A DNA stretch of 64,000 nucleotides from Erpetoichthys calabaricus (lineage: Eukaryota; Chordata; Cladistia; Polypteriformes; Polypteridae), in assembly GCF_900747795.2 (NCBI RefSeq), contig NC_041407.2, positions 26,071,379-26,135,378 of the forward strand, given 5' to 3'. Shown here piece after piece: positions 1 to 12,353 of the stretch (its first letter is position 1; each line of letters starts with the position of its first letter). Made by a program: the position numbers and the translations under genes. Under the pieces are notes generated by a model, which was not told where the DNA came from, made no database searches, and saw only the letters and a list, made by a program, of their open reading frames with translations.

Positions 1-12
1 CCCCTGTCTCAG

Positions 13-139
13 CATAAAAAACCTCCATGAACGCTGGTCCAAGAACTGCACCAAGTACCGTGACGTGTATGACAACAAGCCAGATGTGCCAGATTCGACG
101 CCCTCCATAGACTGGATGACTATTCTTGGCCAAAAACAG
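13..139 (+). CDS. EVPL: EVPL exon (first in window)
   Basis: Reads I-K-N-L-H-E-R-W-S-K and ends in W-M-T-I-L-G-Q-K-Q before donor GTGAAT. A pyrimidine tract with CAG at 10-12 looks like the acceptor, so position 13 is the third base of a codon begun in an exon outside the window. Plakin-domain helix, comparable to the region after the N-terminal head of periplakin and envoplakin. Confidence 0.82.
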
Positions 140-3100
140 GTGAATACTTTCTGTTGACTTTATTTGGTCAAGTGAATACTTTCTCTTGACTTTATTTGGT
201 CAAATCCATTGTGGAGCATCACATTGAGCTAGCTGACCTCTTTTGTCCCACAGCTCCAAGTGAATCAGGGTAGTTATCCAGTTGGACTTCCGGAGATGGA
301 GAAGCAGATTGCCGAGCACAACATCCTGCACAAGCAGATTGAGGCATATGGCCCTCAAATTGACCAGACCTTTACTGGCAAGCCGGTGAGTGAATATATG
401 GTCGCTGTGATGTCTAGACTTGAGTTGACTGAAGCAAGTCACAGGTCAGTCTAATGTCTCTCACAACTCTGTCACAGCAACTCATTATTTCTCATTCTCA
501 ATTTCAGGAGGATAAAGCCACCATTCTGAAGCAGCATGCTGCACTGCTGGTAAGCTGTTGCCATAGTGCACAATGCCTAAGTACTTTGGTCTAGTTGGAT
601 GAAGGCCATTGGTCTACATATGCTGCATGGGAGAAGGATCAGGAGGCGTGTTTGGCAGCTGACCATTACCATGACCTTCACTGTTTCTTTTTTTTTTTTT
701 TCTCCAGGAAAGCTCCAAGCAACGCAAGAACCATCTAGCAAGCCTGTATGGCTACTTGCAGGGCTGCACAAAGGAGCTGCTGTTTCTTAGTGAGAATCAG
801 GATAAAATCCTCAAGGAAGACTGGAGTGACCACATGAATGACCATATTGAAATACGCAGGGAATATGAGGTAAAATGGATCAAACTGGGAAGCTGTGTTG
901 AAATAGAAAGAGCAGACAGGGATACCTGAGTACTGTACTGTGGTGTTGAGTGGAGAGGGCTAGTCGAACAGCAGATACTGTATGTGAGCACATATGACTA
1001 GCTGAGGTGTGCAGGGGATGCAGGGTTGTCAGGTTCCTAAAAAATGTATAGCTCAATGACTGCTTAAAAATAGCGTATTTGCCCAAAAAAATAGCCCAGT
1101 GCCTGAGGTAGATAAAATGACACACCAGGAAGCAGGGGCAGTGTCAGAGCACATACCACATACCATCAAACCCAAGTTTTTGGGCTTTGAGGTATTTCAG
1201 AGTGATAGAATGGGTGTATACCATCACATAATTGGGAGGGGGGATTTTAGTACAAGTAGCAGGGGAATAAGGTGCCAGATGAATGAAAAACATGGTAAAA
1301 AATAATTGGAGAAGAATTCGAAAAATAGCCCAAAATGCAATTCTGTTTTTTAAAAAGTAGCCCAAAAAACACAACCTGTGAAAATCCATTTTGTCACGCG
1401 GATTACAATCAAAAGTAGCCCAACTGGGTGAGAAAAAGAGCAGCCTAGGTGTGATGAAGTTGAACTAACACAACAAGCTGTGCAGACAGAACCAGCTGAA
1501 TAGACAAGGGCTGAACAGAAAAGGACAGTCGAGTAGATGTGATTAGCTGATACATGGGAGAGTGAGCTGTGAGTTTATGTGGAGTACGAGTGCAGATAGT
1601 CCTTGCTGAGTATTTGTGAACAGCACACAATTATCTGACATGCGAGATGGGACTAGTTGAGCATTAATGAGCAGACCAGATAGGGCTAGCAATAGCAAGA
1701 CGTTCAGCAGGCAGGACTTGCCAAACAGCACTCCTTCATGAGTTTTAACACTTAAAAATTGAGGGAATGACGTGCCAGGCGTAGACAGGCTGTGGGAGAG
1801 TGAGCATACAGGACCATTTTAAGATAAACAGGGGAGTAAGCAGGCAGTTAGTCTGGTCTGTCAAGCAGCATGTGCAGACTGTCCTGGTCTAGCAATAAGT
1901 AGAGGCGTTCCAAACGTTCCACCTCCACAATGTGCTGATTGCAGGCTCAAAAAAATAGGCAAGTTATTGAAATGTTGACTTGTTGACTAGCAACTAGCCA
2001 TGAAGCTATTACAACAACAACATTTATTTATATAGCATATTTTCGTACAAAAAGTAGCTCAAAGTGCTTTACATAATGAAGAAATGAAAAATAAAAGACA
2101 AAATAAGAAATTAAAATAAGACAACATTAGTTAACATAGAAAAAGAGTAAGGTTCGATGGCCAGGGGGGACAGAAAAAACAAAAAAAAACTCCAGACGGC
2201 TGGAGAAAAAAATAAAACCTGCAGGGGTTCCAGGCCACGAGACCGCCCAGTCCCCTCTGGGCATTCTACCTAACATAAATGAAATAGTCCTCTTTGTATT
2301 TAAGGTTCTCACGGAAGGACTTGATGGTGATGGTCATGCAGACTTCTGGCTTTTAATACATCACTGTTGGAACATCATGGTGCTTTGAGTAGATGGTGGT
2401 GGCGCAAGCCACCACCAAAAGGACACCGGAAAAGGAAACAGAAGAGAGAGTAGGGGTTAGTACAGATTTTAGAGCCGCCATGAAAAGTTATTATAATGAA
2501 TTGGATATACAGAGTATCAGGATTAAATTACAGTGAAGTTATGAGAAGGCCAAGTTAAAATAATGTGTTTTCAGTAGTTTTTTAAAGTGCTCCACTGTAT
2601 TAGCCTGGCAAATTCCTACTGGCAGGCTATTCCAGATTTTAGGTGCATAACAGCAGAAGGCCGCCTCACCACTTCTTTTAAGTTTTGCTCTTGGAATTCT
2701 AAGGAGACACTCATTTGAAGATCTGAGGTTACAATTTGGAATATAAGATGTCAGACATTCCAATATATAAGATGGGGCGAGATTATTTAAGGCTTTATAA
2801 ACCATAAGCAGAATTTTAAAGTCAATCCTGAATGACACAGGTAACCAGTGTAGTGACATCAAAACTCGAGAGATGTGCTCGGATTTTCTTTTCCTGGTTA
2901 GGATTCTAGCAGTTGCATTCTGCACTAGTTGCAAATGATTTATGTCTTTTTTAGGTATTCCTGAGAGGATTGCGTTACAGTAATCTAGCAGACTGAAAAC
3001 AAATGCTATTTAATAGCTATAAATAAACTAAAAATAAAAATATATAAATATAAAAATAAATATAAAAAATATAAATATAAAAATATAAATATAAATAGCT

Positions 3101-6100
3101 ATAAATATATATATAAACGCTATAAATAGCTATCAAGCTATTAGTGATGCATATTTCATAAGTGAACAAATGGTTTTAGTGAATTGATCATACTGATTCG
3201 CTTTGGGAAATGGCCATTAAAAAGCAACGTACTGAACAGTGACTGAGGACATTTTTCCCGGGGGGACCACAAATGTGAAAAATAAAAAAAGTGTACTTGT
3301 CAACATCACAGTAAATCCTAATTTAAAGCCTCATATAAGAAATGTATACAGTATACACTACCAGTCACACCCATGAAGTTTGTTTTTGATAGAAATTGAT
3401 ACCTTTTTTAATAAACATACCATTACACTGATTTTAAAATACAGCCAATACCTAATGGCTATTACTGCTTGAAATGAATGATTTTTTTAATTTATTATGC
3501 ACATATGACTGTGAAGCTCCGTTTCCAGCAGTCGTTCCGTCACTGTCCTAATGGTAAATACCCATAGCTTATCCTTAATTGACTATTTTTTAAATGATTA
3601 TTGGTTATTAGAGAAACCTTTGCACTTGCATCAGCACCACTGAAACCTGTTATTATGTACATTTAAGTTGTAAGGTACTGGTATTCCTAAAATTGGGTTC
3701 AAAAATGGCAAACATAAAACAGGTGTCTCAAGAAACATGTCAGTCTATTGTTTTGTTGCAGAATAAAGGGTACTCCATGTGACAGACTGCCAACAACCTG
3801 AAGATTTCCTACTAAGGTGTCTATTGCTGTCTTGAGTGAAGAGGGCAAACTGGATCTAATCAGGACAGAAAAAGAAGGGGAAGGCCCAGATGTGAAACTA
3901 CATAAGAAGATAAGGACATCAGAGTGTGTAGCTTGACAAACAAACACCTTAGAGATCCTCTGTTGGCTTCTTCATGTAATACGTGCCAAATCGCAGTGTC
4001 ATCTGCAACAGAGAAAAGACAATTTCTGGATGCTGGCCTTAGAGCTAGAGCTTCAAAGGAAAAGCCATATCTGAAACTGGCAAATAAAACAGAAAAGAGT
4101 AAAATGGGCTAAAGAACACAGACATTAGGCGGAAGATGACTGGAAAAGTGAATTATGGCCGTCATTCTGGAGTGGTCTTCTCTGTTGCAGATGACGCTGG
4201 TATTTGCCGTGTATTAAATGAAGAAGCCAACTGAGGACTTGTAAGCCATTTGTTTTTCAAATTACACACTCTGACGTCCTTATCTTCTTATGTTGTTGTC
4301 CATCTGGGCATTCCTCTTCTTTATCTGTTGTGGTTAGATCAGTTTGCTCTCTTCAGTCCAGACACTAATAGGCACCTTGGTAGGAAATCTTCAATATCTT
4401 AGCAGTCTGTCACATGGAATAACCTTCGTTTTGTTCATTTGGCCATTTTGGCCATTTTTGAACTCAGAATCGAGCTTTAGGAATATCAGTACTTTGCAGC
4501 CCAAGTGAACATAATAACAGGTTTCAGCAGTGCTAAAGCAATTGCAGAGGTTTCTCTGATAACCAATAAGCATTTAAACATGCCTAATTAGGGATAAGCT
4601 AAGGGAGTTTACCATTAGGACACTGGAGGAATGGCTGCTGAAAATGGAGCTTTGCAATCGCATGTGAATTAATAAATGAAAAATCAATCATTTCAAGCAA
4701 CACTTGTAATGTCTAGGCTGTATTTCTAAATCAATGTAAAGGTATCTTGATAAAAGAGGTAACAAATCCTATCAAAAACACACTTATCTAGAGTAGGGGT
4801 GTTGGGAAGCTGGAGCCTAACCCAGCCAGCATCAGACACAAGGCAGGATCAATCCCTGGGCACGATGTCAACCCATCATAGGGTGACCACATATACATAC
4901 ACACACACACACACAACAGGGGCCCGTTTACCATCGCCAGTCCACCTAAACCTGCATGTCTTTGGACCGTGAAAGGAAACCAAAGCACCTGGAGGAAAAC
5001 CACACAGAGACAAGGGGAAACATGAAATCTCTGCACAGGAAGAACCCCATCTCCTAAATACTCTGATTTTTAATATTCCTAATAACATGGGTAATTTTCA
5101 GTATTGCTATCATCTATCTTATGCCTTTTCGAGCCTCCTGGCTTTGAATCACATTCTTCATCATTGTCATTTGCTTCTTGTCACTATGTCTGTGTGGGCT
5201 TTTCTCTAAGAACTTTGGTTTACCTCCACACATCCCAAAGCCCCCAAGACACTAAACAAATTTTCCATCGATTTTCAGTCGCTGATTTCATTTGCATAAT
5301 CTTAACGAGTTGTGTCCCATGATTATCAGTCTACACTATTAGTGATTAGCAGTCTATAGTCCTCAATGACTCTGTCCAACCATTTTGTAGTTCACCCTGA
5401 CAAATCAAGCAGGTTTGATTTTCGTCTTAAGTTGTAGGGGTGGGCTTGTGTGTTTGCTAAAGCCAGAAGCACAATGCTTGTAAATGTAGAAAGAAGGAAT
5501 GTGGGTGTTTTGGACCCTGCAAACAGAACAGAGGCTCATCTACATGATGTGTCATGTTTGTCATATCATGACAGAATTGAAAATAGGGAAATAAAATGAT
5601 CAAAATTGGGATGCACCTGAACTCACCATACCTGGAAAGCCTTAATGAAGGCACCGGCGCTGTCAGGCAGCATGATATTTGCTTTTAGAATGCAGCAAGC
5701 TTGCTATATTCTGGAAATGTGTGGAAAAGTCTGTATGGAGTCGTATAGGTTTTTATCGCTTGTGACTCCTAGTTGTGTGTTCAGCCATCCTCAAAAGAAT
5801 GAGATCAGCAACTGCAGTCATGAAGTCTGAGATCCCCTCCAACATAAAGTTGTGTAACATGCTGCCGCCTTTAGGACGATTGATTAGTGAATCCAAATTG
5901 TCCCCATGTTGAATGGACTGGCCTCTCGTCTAGGGCTGCTTAATTCCTAATGTCCAGTGCTGCCCAGATAGCCACTAGGACTCTAAAACAGATCGAAAAC
6001 ATTACATTAGTTTTTCAGTTGGGGTGTTCAAAATATAATAAAAAAGAACTACGGTGTGATAATTATTTATATGCTAAAATGCTTTACGGCTTAATATTGG

Positions 6101-9100
6101 CAAAAACAGCCACATTCTGAATTGAATGGAAATAAAAACCACAAACCAAATGATAAAGTGAACTGAGTCTCTCCCTCACCAAGTGAACCTGTGCAGTGAA
6201 GCGTTGCTTTTGGTGACAATTATGCAAACCTTACAGTTAATACAAGTACATGTGGAGAGTACAATAGCGTATTGATGAGTTTTTTTTTCTTATATTAGGT
6301 TGGTGGGTTTCTTGGGGAGAGCACTGGCCATCCTGGGGTGTTTTTTTAGTGCTTGGTGATTGCACATAATGATAAAAATCATTTGATTTGTATGATAAAT
6401 ATCCAGATCTTTCCACTGGACTGATCCAAATGATTCAAATCACTATGCAGCTGTAGAAGCCGGGCTCTGGTTGGGTTTTTGAAGTGATAGGCTCATTTCA
6501 TGGGTGGGTTCTTGCAGGTAATTATGCCGGTTTCAATTAAAACTAAAAACAAAACAAGACTGTTTGGCATTTAGTGTTTTTTTAGTACTTGTACGGCGAT
6601 TACATCAAATGTGTAATTTTTTAGTTTTTATTTCTACAGGAATAAATTCTCATTTCGCTACATTTTACAGACTTTTTACTCTCTGCATGCTTCCATGTAT
6701 GTCTTTAATAATTGCCTGTTCACAGCACTTTGTTACAGACCCAAATTGGCAGGTCACATTGAACGCTACCAGGGATAGTTTCCACTTCGTCTGCAGTCTA
6801 GTACTTTTATTACTTGATTCTACATAAACAGACAGTATTTCACAAAATAAATGGTATTCAAACACTTGAAACAAGTTTTTTTAAAAAAGAAATAGAATGC
6901 AGCAATGTAAGACATTGGGTACAGGCTGGTCGTGTACAGTACATGGTGCTAAACTACTAAGATCTTGTTTAGAAGTTCTCAAGTCTACATATTCTTCACA
7001 TACAAAGCAAGTATGGAATGAGCTGGATGATTTCTTGATTGGTTCTGGAAAATTTTGGAAAAAAATTTTGGGGAAATGTAATAGGAACTAAGCATAGATT
7101 GGGGATTCCCATTTCCTTGTAGATTTGAAAATATTATGACACCCCTGTGGTTCAGTGCCAGGGTGATAGGGGCAGTCAGAGAATGAGCAGACATGACTAG
7201 TCAACCACTCTGCCCTGGTATGTTGACAGAATTAGAGGAGTGTTGGCACATTGACAGGATGGAGCCGCAGGGAATTAAGGAGGCAGAACTGGTTGAGTGG
7301 AGAATACAGACATGTTTTCCTGATCTACAGGGAGGACTAGCTGAGCAGGGGTTAGTAAGGAGACAGACCAAGTCAAGCTGTTATGAAAATGAGAAGACAG
7401 AACTAATCAAGCGGTTGATGCAGACAGCATGTTCTGATCTTCAGACAGGACTAGTCAAATGCTATGTGAATGAAAGAGGTGACAGTTGTAGAACAGCAGC
7501 AAAAAAAATGAGAAGATTCTCATCAAGCAATGTAGGCTCAGCACCAAGTGCAGGAACCAGCCTTGAATGGGGACCAGAATAGCCCAACAGCACAATGTTC
7601 TGCCAAAGATGTAAAAGGAAAGGGAGGCTGTGAGGACCAAGGAGAAGGACCAGAAGATGAAACTGTAGTTAGAAAAAGTGTGAGAATGCAAAACCAGGAA
7701 GACTACAAGAAGAAGCAAAACACCTCTGGATGTCACTCAATAGCAACCATAAACAAAGACTCCCAAAAAGGCAGCACGTAATAAACACAGTAGGATGCTA
7801 AATATTTTGAATTATGCCAACACGAAATTAAATGTAAAAATTTTCATAGACTTGAATTTAATACATAAAGCTGAATGTGTGCGTTTCTCCGGTATGCAGA
7901 ACCCCACCACATTTTGCATAGATCTCCCATTTCTGCTAGGGGGCACTGTAGCCCAAGTTTTATTTTGAAATTTTTCCCTTTGGTGGGACTTTTATTTATT
8001 GAACACACAGGGCTCCTGTAGGAGGCAGTTTTGGAACTAGACACAGGTATGCTGTCCGTGGGGGGTTTAGTCAATGAAATTTTAATTTGGGGGGCCAAAA
8101 CGTTCCTCCCTCAGGAATTTGTTTAGTGACACATGTGCACTGTATTCCACCCTGTATAAGGCTACCTCTACATACAATGAAATACTCATGTAGTTAATGC
8201 CAAAATTAAACTTAAAATAAAATAAAAACATTACAATATCAAATAAATAGAATGCCATGGGTGGCAGGGTAATGCAGTGATAACACTACCTCACAGCTCC
8301 AGGGACCTGGGCTCAAATCGCAACTGTGAATCCATGTGGAGAGTGCATGTTCTCCAGGATTGTCTGTTTTCTGAGGAGGCTTCTGGTTTTTCCTCCTCAT
8401 CCCAAAGACATGCAGGGAAGGCCAAGTGATGAAGTCTAAATAGGCCCAGAGTATTCGTTCAATCTTGTGACAGGCACAGCGTGGATAAACACTCACCATC
8501 TTGTTAACCAATAAACAAGTTCAGGACGTGTGGATTTTGTTAATACCATGCATCAAGCCACACAAATACAGTATGTTTACTTTGACAAATAAGTGACAGG
8601 AAAGAGCTAATTATGTAATGATAGTACAAGGAGATTCACCCGAATATTCTGTTGTAACTCCTGTTAAGATGAAGCAATCTGAACCAAAAAAATATGCAAT
8701 ATACCTTGACGTATGTGTAATCGATTGCATAACATGCGATGCTAGAAGTGGTTTCCATTTCGACGTAGCACTCCATGTTCCTGAATGTCGGCAAGTGTCT
8801 CGAGGGGAATAGTAGCAATTTCACGTTGGATGTTTTCCTTCAAGTTTCCAAAGTGTGAGGCTTGTTCCAATAGACTTTTCCTTTGAGCATACCCCAAAGG
8901 AAGAAGTCTGGTGGTGTCAGATCTGGCGACCGCGGTGGCCAAAGCCCCTGTGAAATCACCCAGTTGCCGAAGAAGGACACAATTTCTGCCAGGCTCCTTG
9001 CCGATGTGTGACATGTTGCTCCATCTTGCTGGAAGTACCCTTCTGTTAACTTACTATCATCCTATTGATTCTGACATTGTTTAAATGAATTGGGTACCCA

Positions 9101-12100
9101 ATAGGTTTGCACCATGAAGACGCGCTGCTCAATACTGTACACCACCATCCTGATGAGAAGTACCTTATGTCTCTGACGCAGGGGCATCCCAGCATGTTCA
9201 AAGCTCCATATACTGATGAGAACGTTGGACGTTGTTTCGTTCAGATTGCTTATTCCTAGCGAGAGTTATTACAGAATAATAAGGGCCTCTTTCGAGTGAA
9301 TCTCCCTGTATAAGAAAGTGTAAAATCAGAACCTCAGTAAGAAGGAGTAAAGAAAGAATAGGAAAAGTAATCCTGACAACTCTGAAACCAATAAGAGGTC
9401 TGCTTTTTTATCCTTAGAACTTCAAGGCTAACAGCCTACTTGATCATGAGGGTGAGGTGAATAAGCTGCTGGATAAAGGAGACAATTTGCTTATGGAGAA
9501 GCACCCAGCCAGCTCCACCATTCAGGTGAGCCTGACTGCTACAGATTTAGCTGAACTTAAATATGTTGCACTTGGCTGTGATGTATTGTAGTTCTCAGTT
9601 CCTGCAATTCGGAGAAGTATCAATATGATTTTGCAAGAGCTGGGTAGTCAGCACCAAGTCCTTAAGTAACTTGGAACTCTAAACTCTTGAAGGCTCATCG
9701 AGATGCACTACAGACAGAATGGCAGGACTTCCTCAACCTCTGTGTCTGCAAGGAGACCCACCTGCACAACGTGGAAGACTACAAGAAGGTAGGAGTGCTG
9801 TGCTGACCACATGTCCAATAAGGAGAGTAGCCCTTCTAACGTGAGTGTGTGAACTCAATAATCCCCACTCCACACTGTCTCCATCTGCAGTTCTATGACG
9901 ATGTGGACAGTGCAAGTCAAGCTGTGAAAAAGCAAAATGCTGACCTGGACTCCAAGGTGGCCAACTCCAACAGTACCTCTGAGATCCAGCGCTATATAGA
10001 GGTGAGTTTAGAGGCTAGAGGAGGAAGACTGTGCAAAATCTGATTGCTCCAAAGCTAAGTGACACCCCTGTCTGTCTGCATCACAGCGTGAAGAGAGATC
10101 TGTCCAGCAGAATGAACGACTCTTGGCAGACTTGAGAAAACGTGCCCCGGAAATCTCTCCACTGAAACTTCGCCACACAATGCCATCCAAGTCTGTACCC
10201 GTGGAAAGTCTTTGCGATTGGAACAATGACAAGGTACTTTAGGGGAGATGAGTACCTAAAATTGCTGCTTCTGTATTTAACCTTTCTGAATTTTTCTGGC
10301 CTCTGAAATGCCCTTTTGGGTGTGTGTGTTTTGGTCCTGGATGCCACTGAGCTAACTGGTATATACATTTTAGTTTTAACTATTTCTTCTGCAGGATTTC
10401 ATAACAAGAGGTGACAGGTACAACCTAAAGGATAACCGGGACACTGATAACTGGGTTGTCCAGGATGTTGATGGAGTGAACAAGACCCTTCCGGGTGTGT
10501 GTTTCCAAGTGCTACCACCTGACCCTGAGGCCACCAGCCGTCTGGACAGGTAGTCACTTTTGAAGTTTAAGGAAGGATATTTTGGGATGTTAGGTAACCA
10601 TGCACAATAAAATAGACATGTTGGATAGGATCGGGAGGCTTGGTTAAGATACAGGGAGCTGGACTGTAGGGTACCTCAGGCTAGATACAGAGAAGTGACA
10701 AGGGTTACTGTACAGGGGCATAGGCGGTTGGATAAAATAACCTGGAGGGAGGATCCAAGCGGTCATTCAGCAACCTTTGATTTCTGGTGTGTTCCAGTTG
10801 TCAACAAAGTTGTAGCAACGTAAAGTAATTGAGACTAAGGCTGACTCCATGTTTATTCTTGATTAGGCTGAGCAAAGACCTAAATGATCTGAAGAACAAG
10901 AGGACAAACCTACAGAACAACCTAAAGAGCCAGAACCTGGAGGTCAGCCGCAGTCTGAATACAGGTGAGTACAATATCCCCTTCAGGGTTGTCTGACCTT
11001 TGGCGCTCTGTACAGATAGACCGGTTTCAGTGTTCCTGACCTTGGGGGTTTTCCTGTGTAGCCACAAGAATGATCAAATGATGTTTCCCCTTAGCACCTT
11101 TGATGAGCAGTGGTGATGAGCCACAGGCCAGAAAGCTGGGTAGCCGTCTGGAGGATATAAACAACAATCTGGAGCAGTGTGAGAAAGACATGGTGACCCG
11201 TTTAAGGGCCCCTGTGAGCCGCAGTGCAGCACCCCAAGACATCAGCAAGCGGCTCCAAGAGCAAGAGGTGAGAGGAGAAGACTTGAGGATTGTGAGCTCA
11301 AACTCAAATTCTGCAGTCATGTAGCTAAATCCCAGGAACTGTTCTTGTACTATACTGTATATCGAGCCTGCTGCTCATCCACAGTATCTGCAATTTTAAC
11401 AGAACACAAGTAAGACCTTGCAAGGTCTTAACATGGAGAAGGATGCTGTCAAGAGAGACATTGATGACTTCCTCTCCAGAAGACCTACAGGCCCTACTGC
11501 TTCTGCCCTACCTGCCCAACTGGACAAGGTCCAGAACAAGTGTGATGAAGTCACAGCTTTGTCTTCACTGTACACGCAGAAGTAAGTGGGGGTTCTTTTC
11601 ACATCTGATTTTTTTTGAGGGGATATATAGGCATGTCGGCACAGGAGAAGGAACGGTTCACGGTCAGTCTCCTGAGATGTTGTGTGGGTTTCTGCTACCT
11701 GATAAATTATAGAATTAGGGGAAAGGAGTGAAACGTACATGTTAATCCAGCACTGGAGAAAGAAGTTCAATGAGGCAATCAGGCTTTAAAACATACACAG
11801 AAAAAATGCTAAAAACGTGTGCACCTCAAACTGCATGGTTTACTGAAACTCTTTAACTCAAGGCCTAAAAGGTAAATTCTATGGACGCTTATTCTGACAC
11901 TCAAAAAAAAAAAAAAGCAACTGCAATATTTAGCAAATGTATTGCATTACACCATGAAATAATTATGTCATTTCATAATAATAATTGTGTTATTTCTCAA
12001 ATGTTTCATTTGTCAAGTGACAGCTAGTGAGGGAGAGATTAGGCACGTGCATAGCAACAAGAACTCAACAGATGTTATAGATGTACATTTAATCTGCTGG

Positions 12101-12282
12101 GGGATAAATGTAATCTACCCAGTTCAGGATCAAAGGGAACCAGTGATTATCCCAGCAGTGCAGAGTGTAAGGCAAGAGCCACCATGATGGAAGGTATGCC
12201 AGTCCTTTGCAGGGCGCAATATCACAAAACCAAGCAGAAAAGAGTGTTCTGTGTGCCATCTGGTAAAACATTTTGATTTTTA

Positions 12283-12353
<71 letters not shown>

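Noticed and set aside
7193-7582. 129-codon open frame in the large EVPL intron
   Set aside because: Lies in the degenerate purine-rich repeat, with no homology, splice context or codon pattern.
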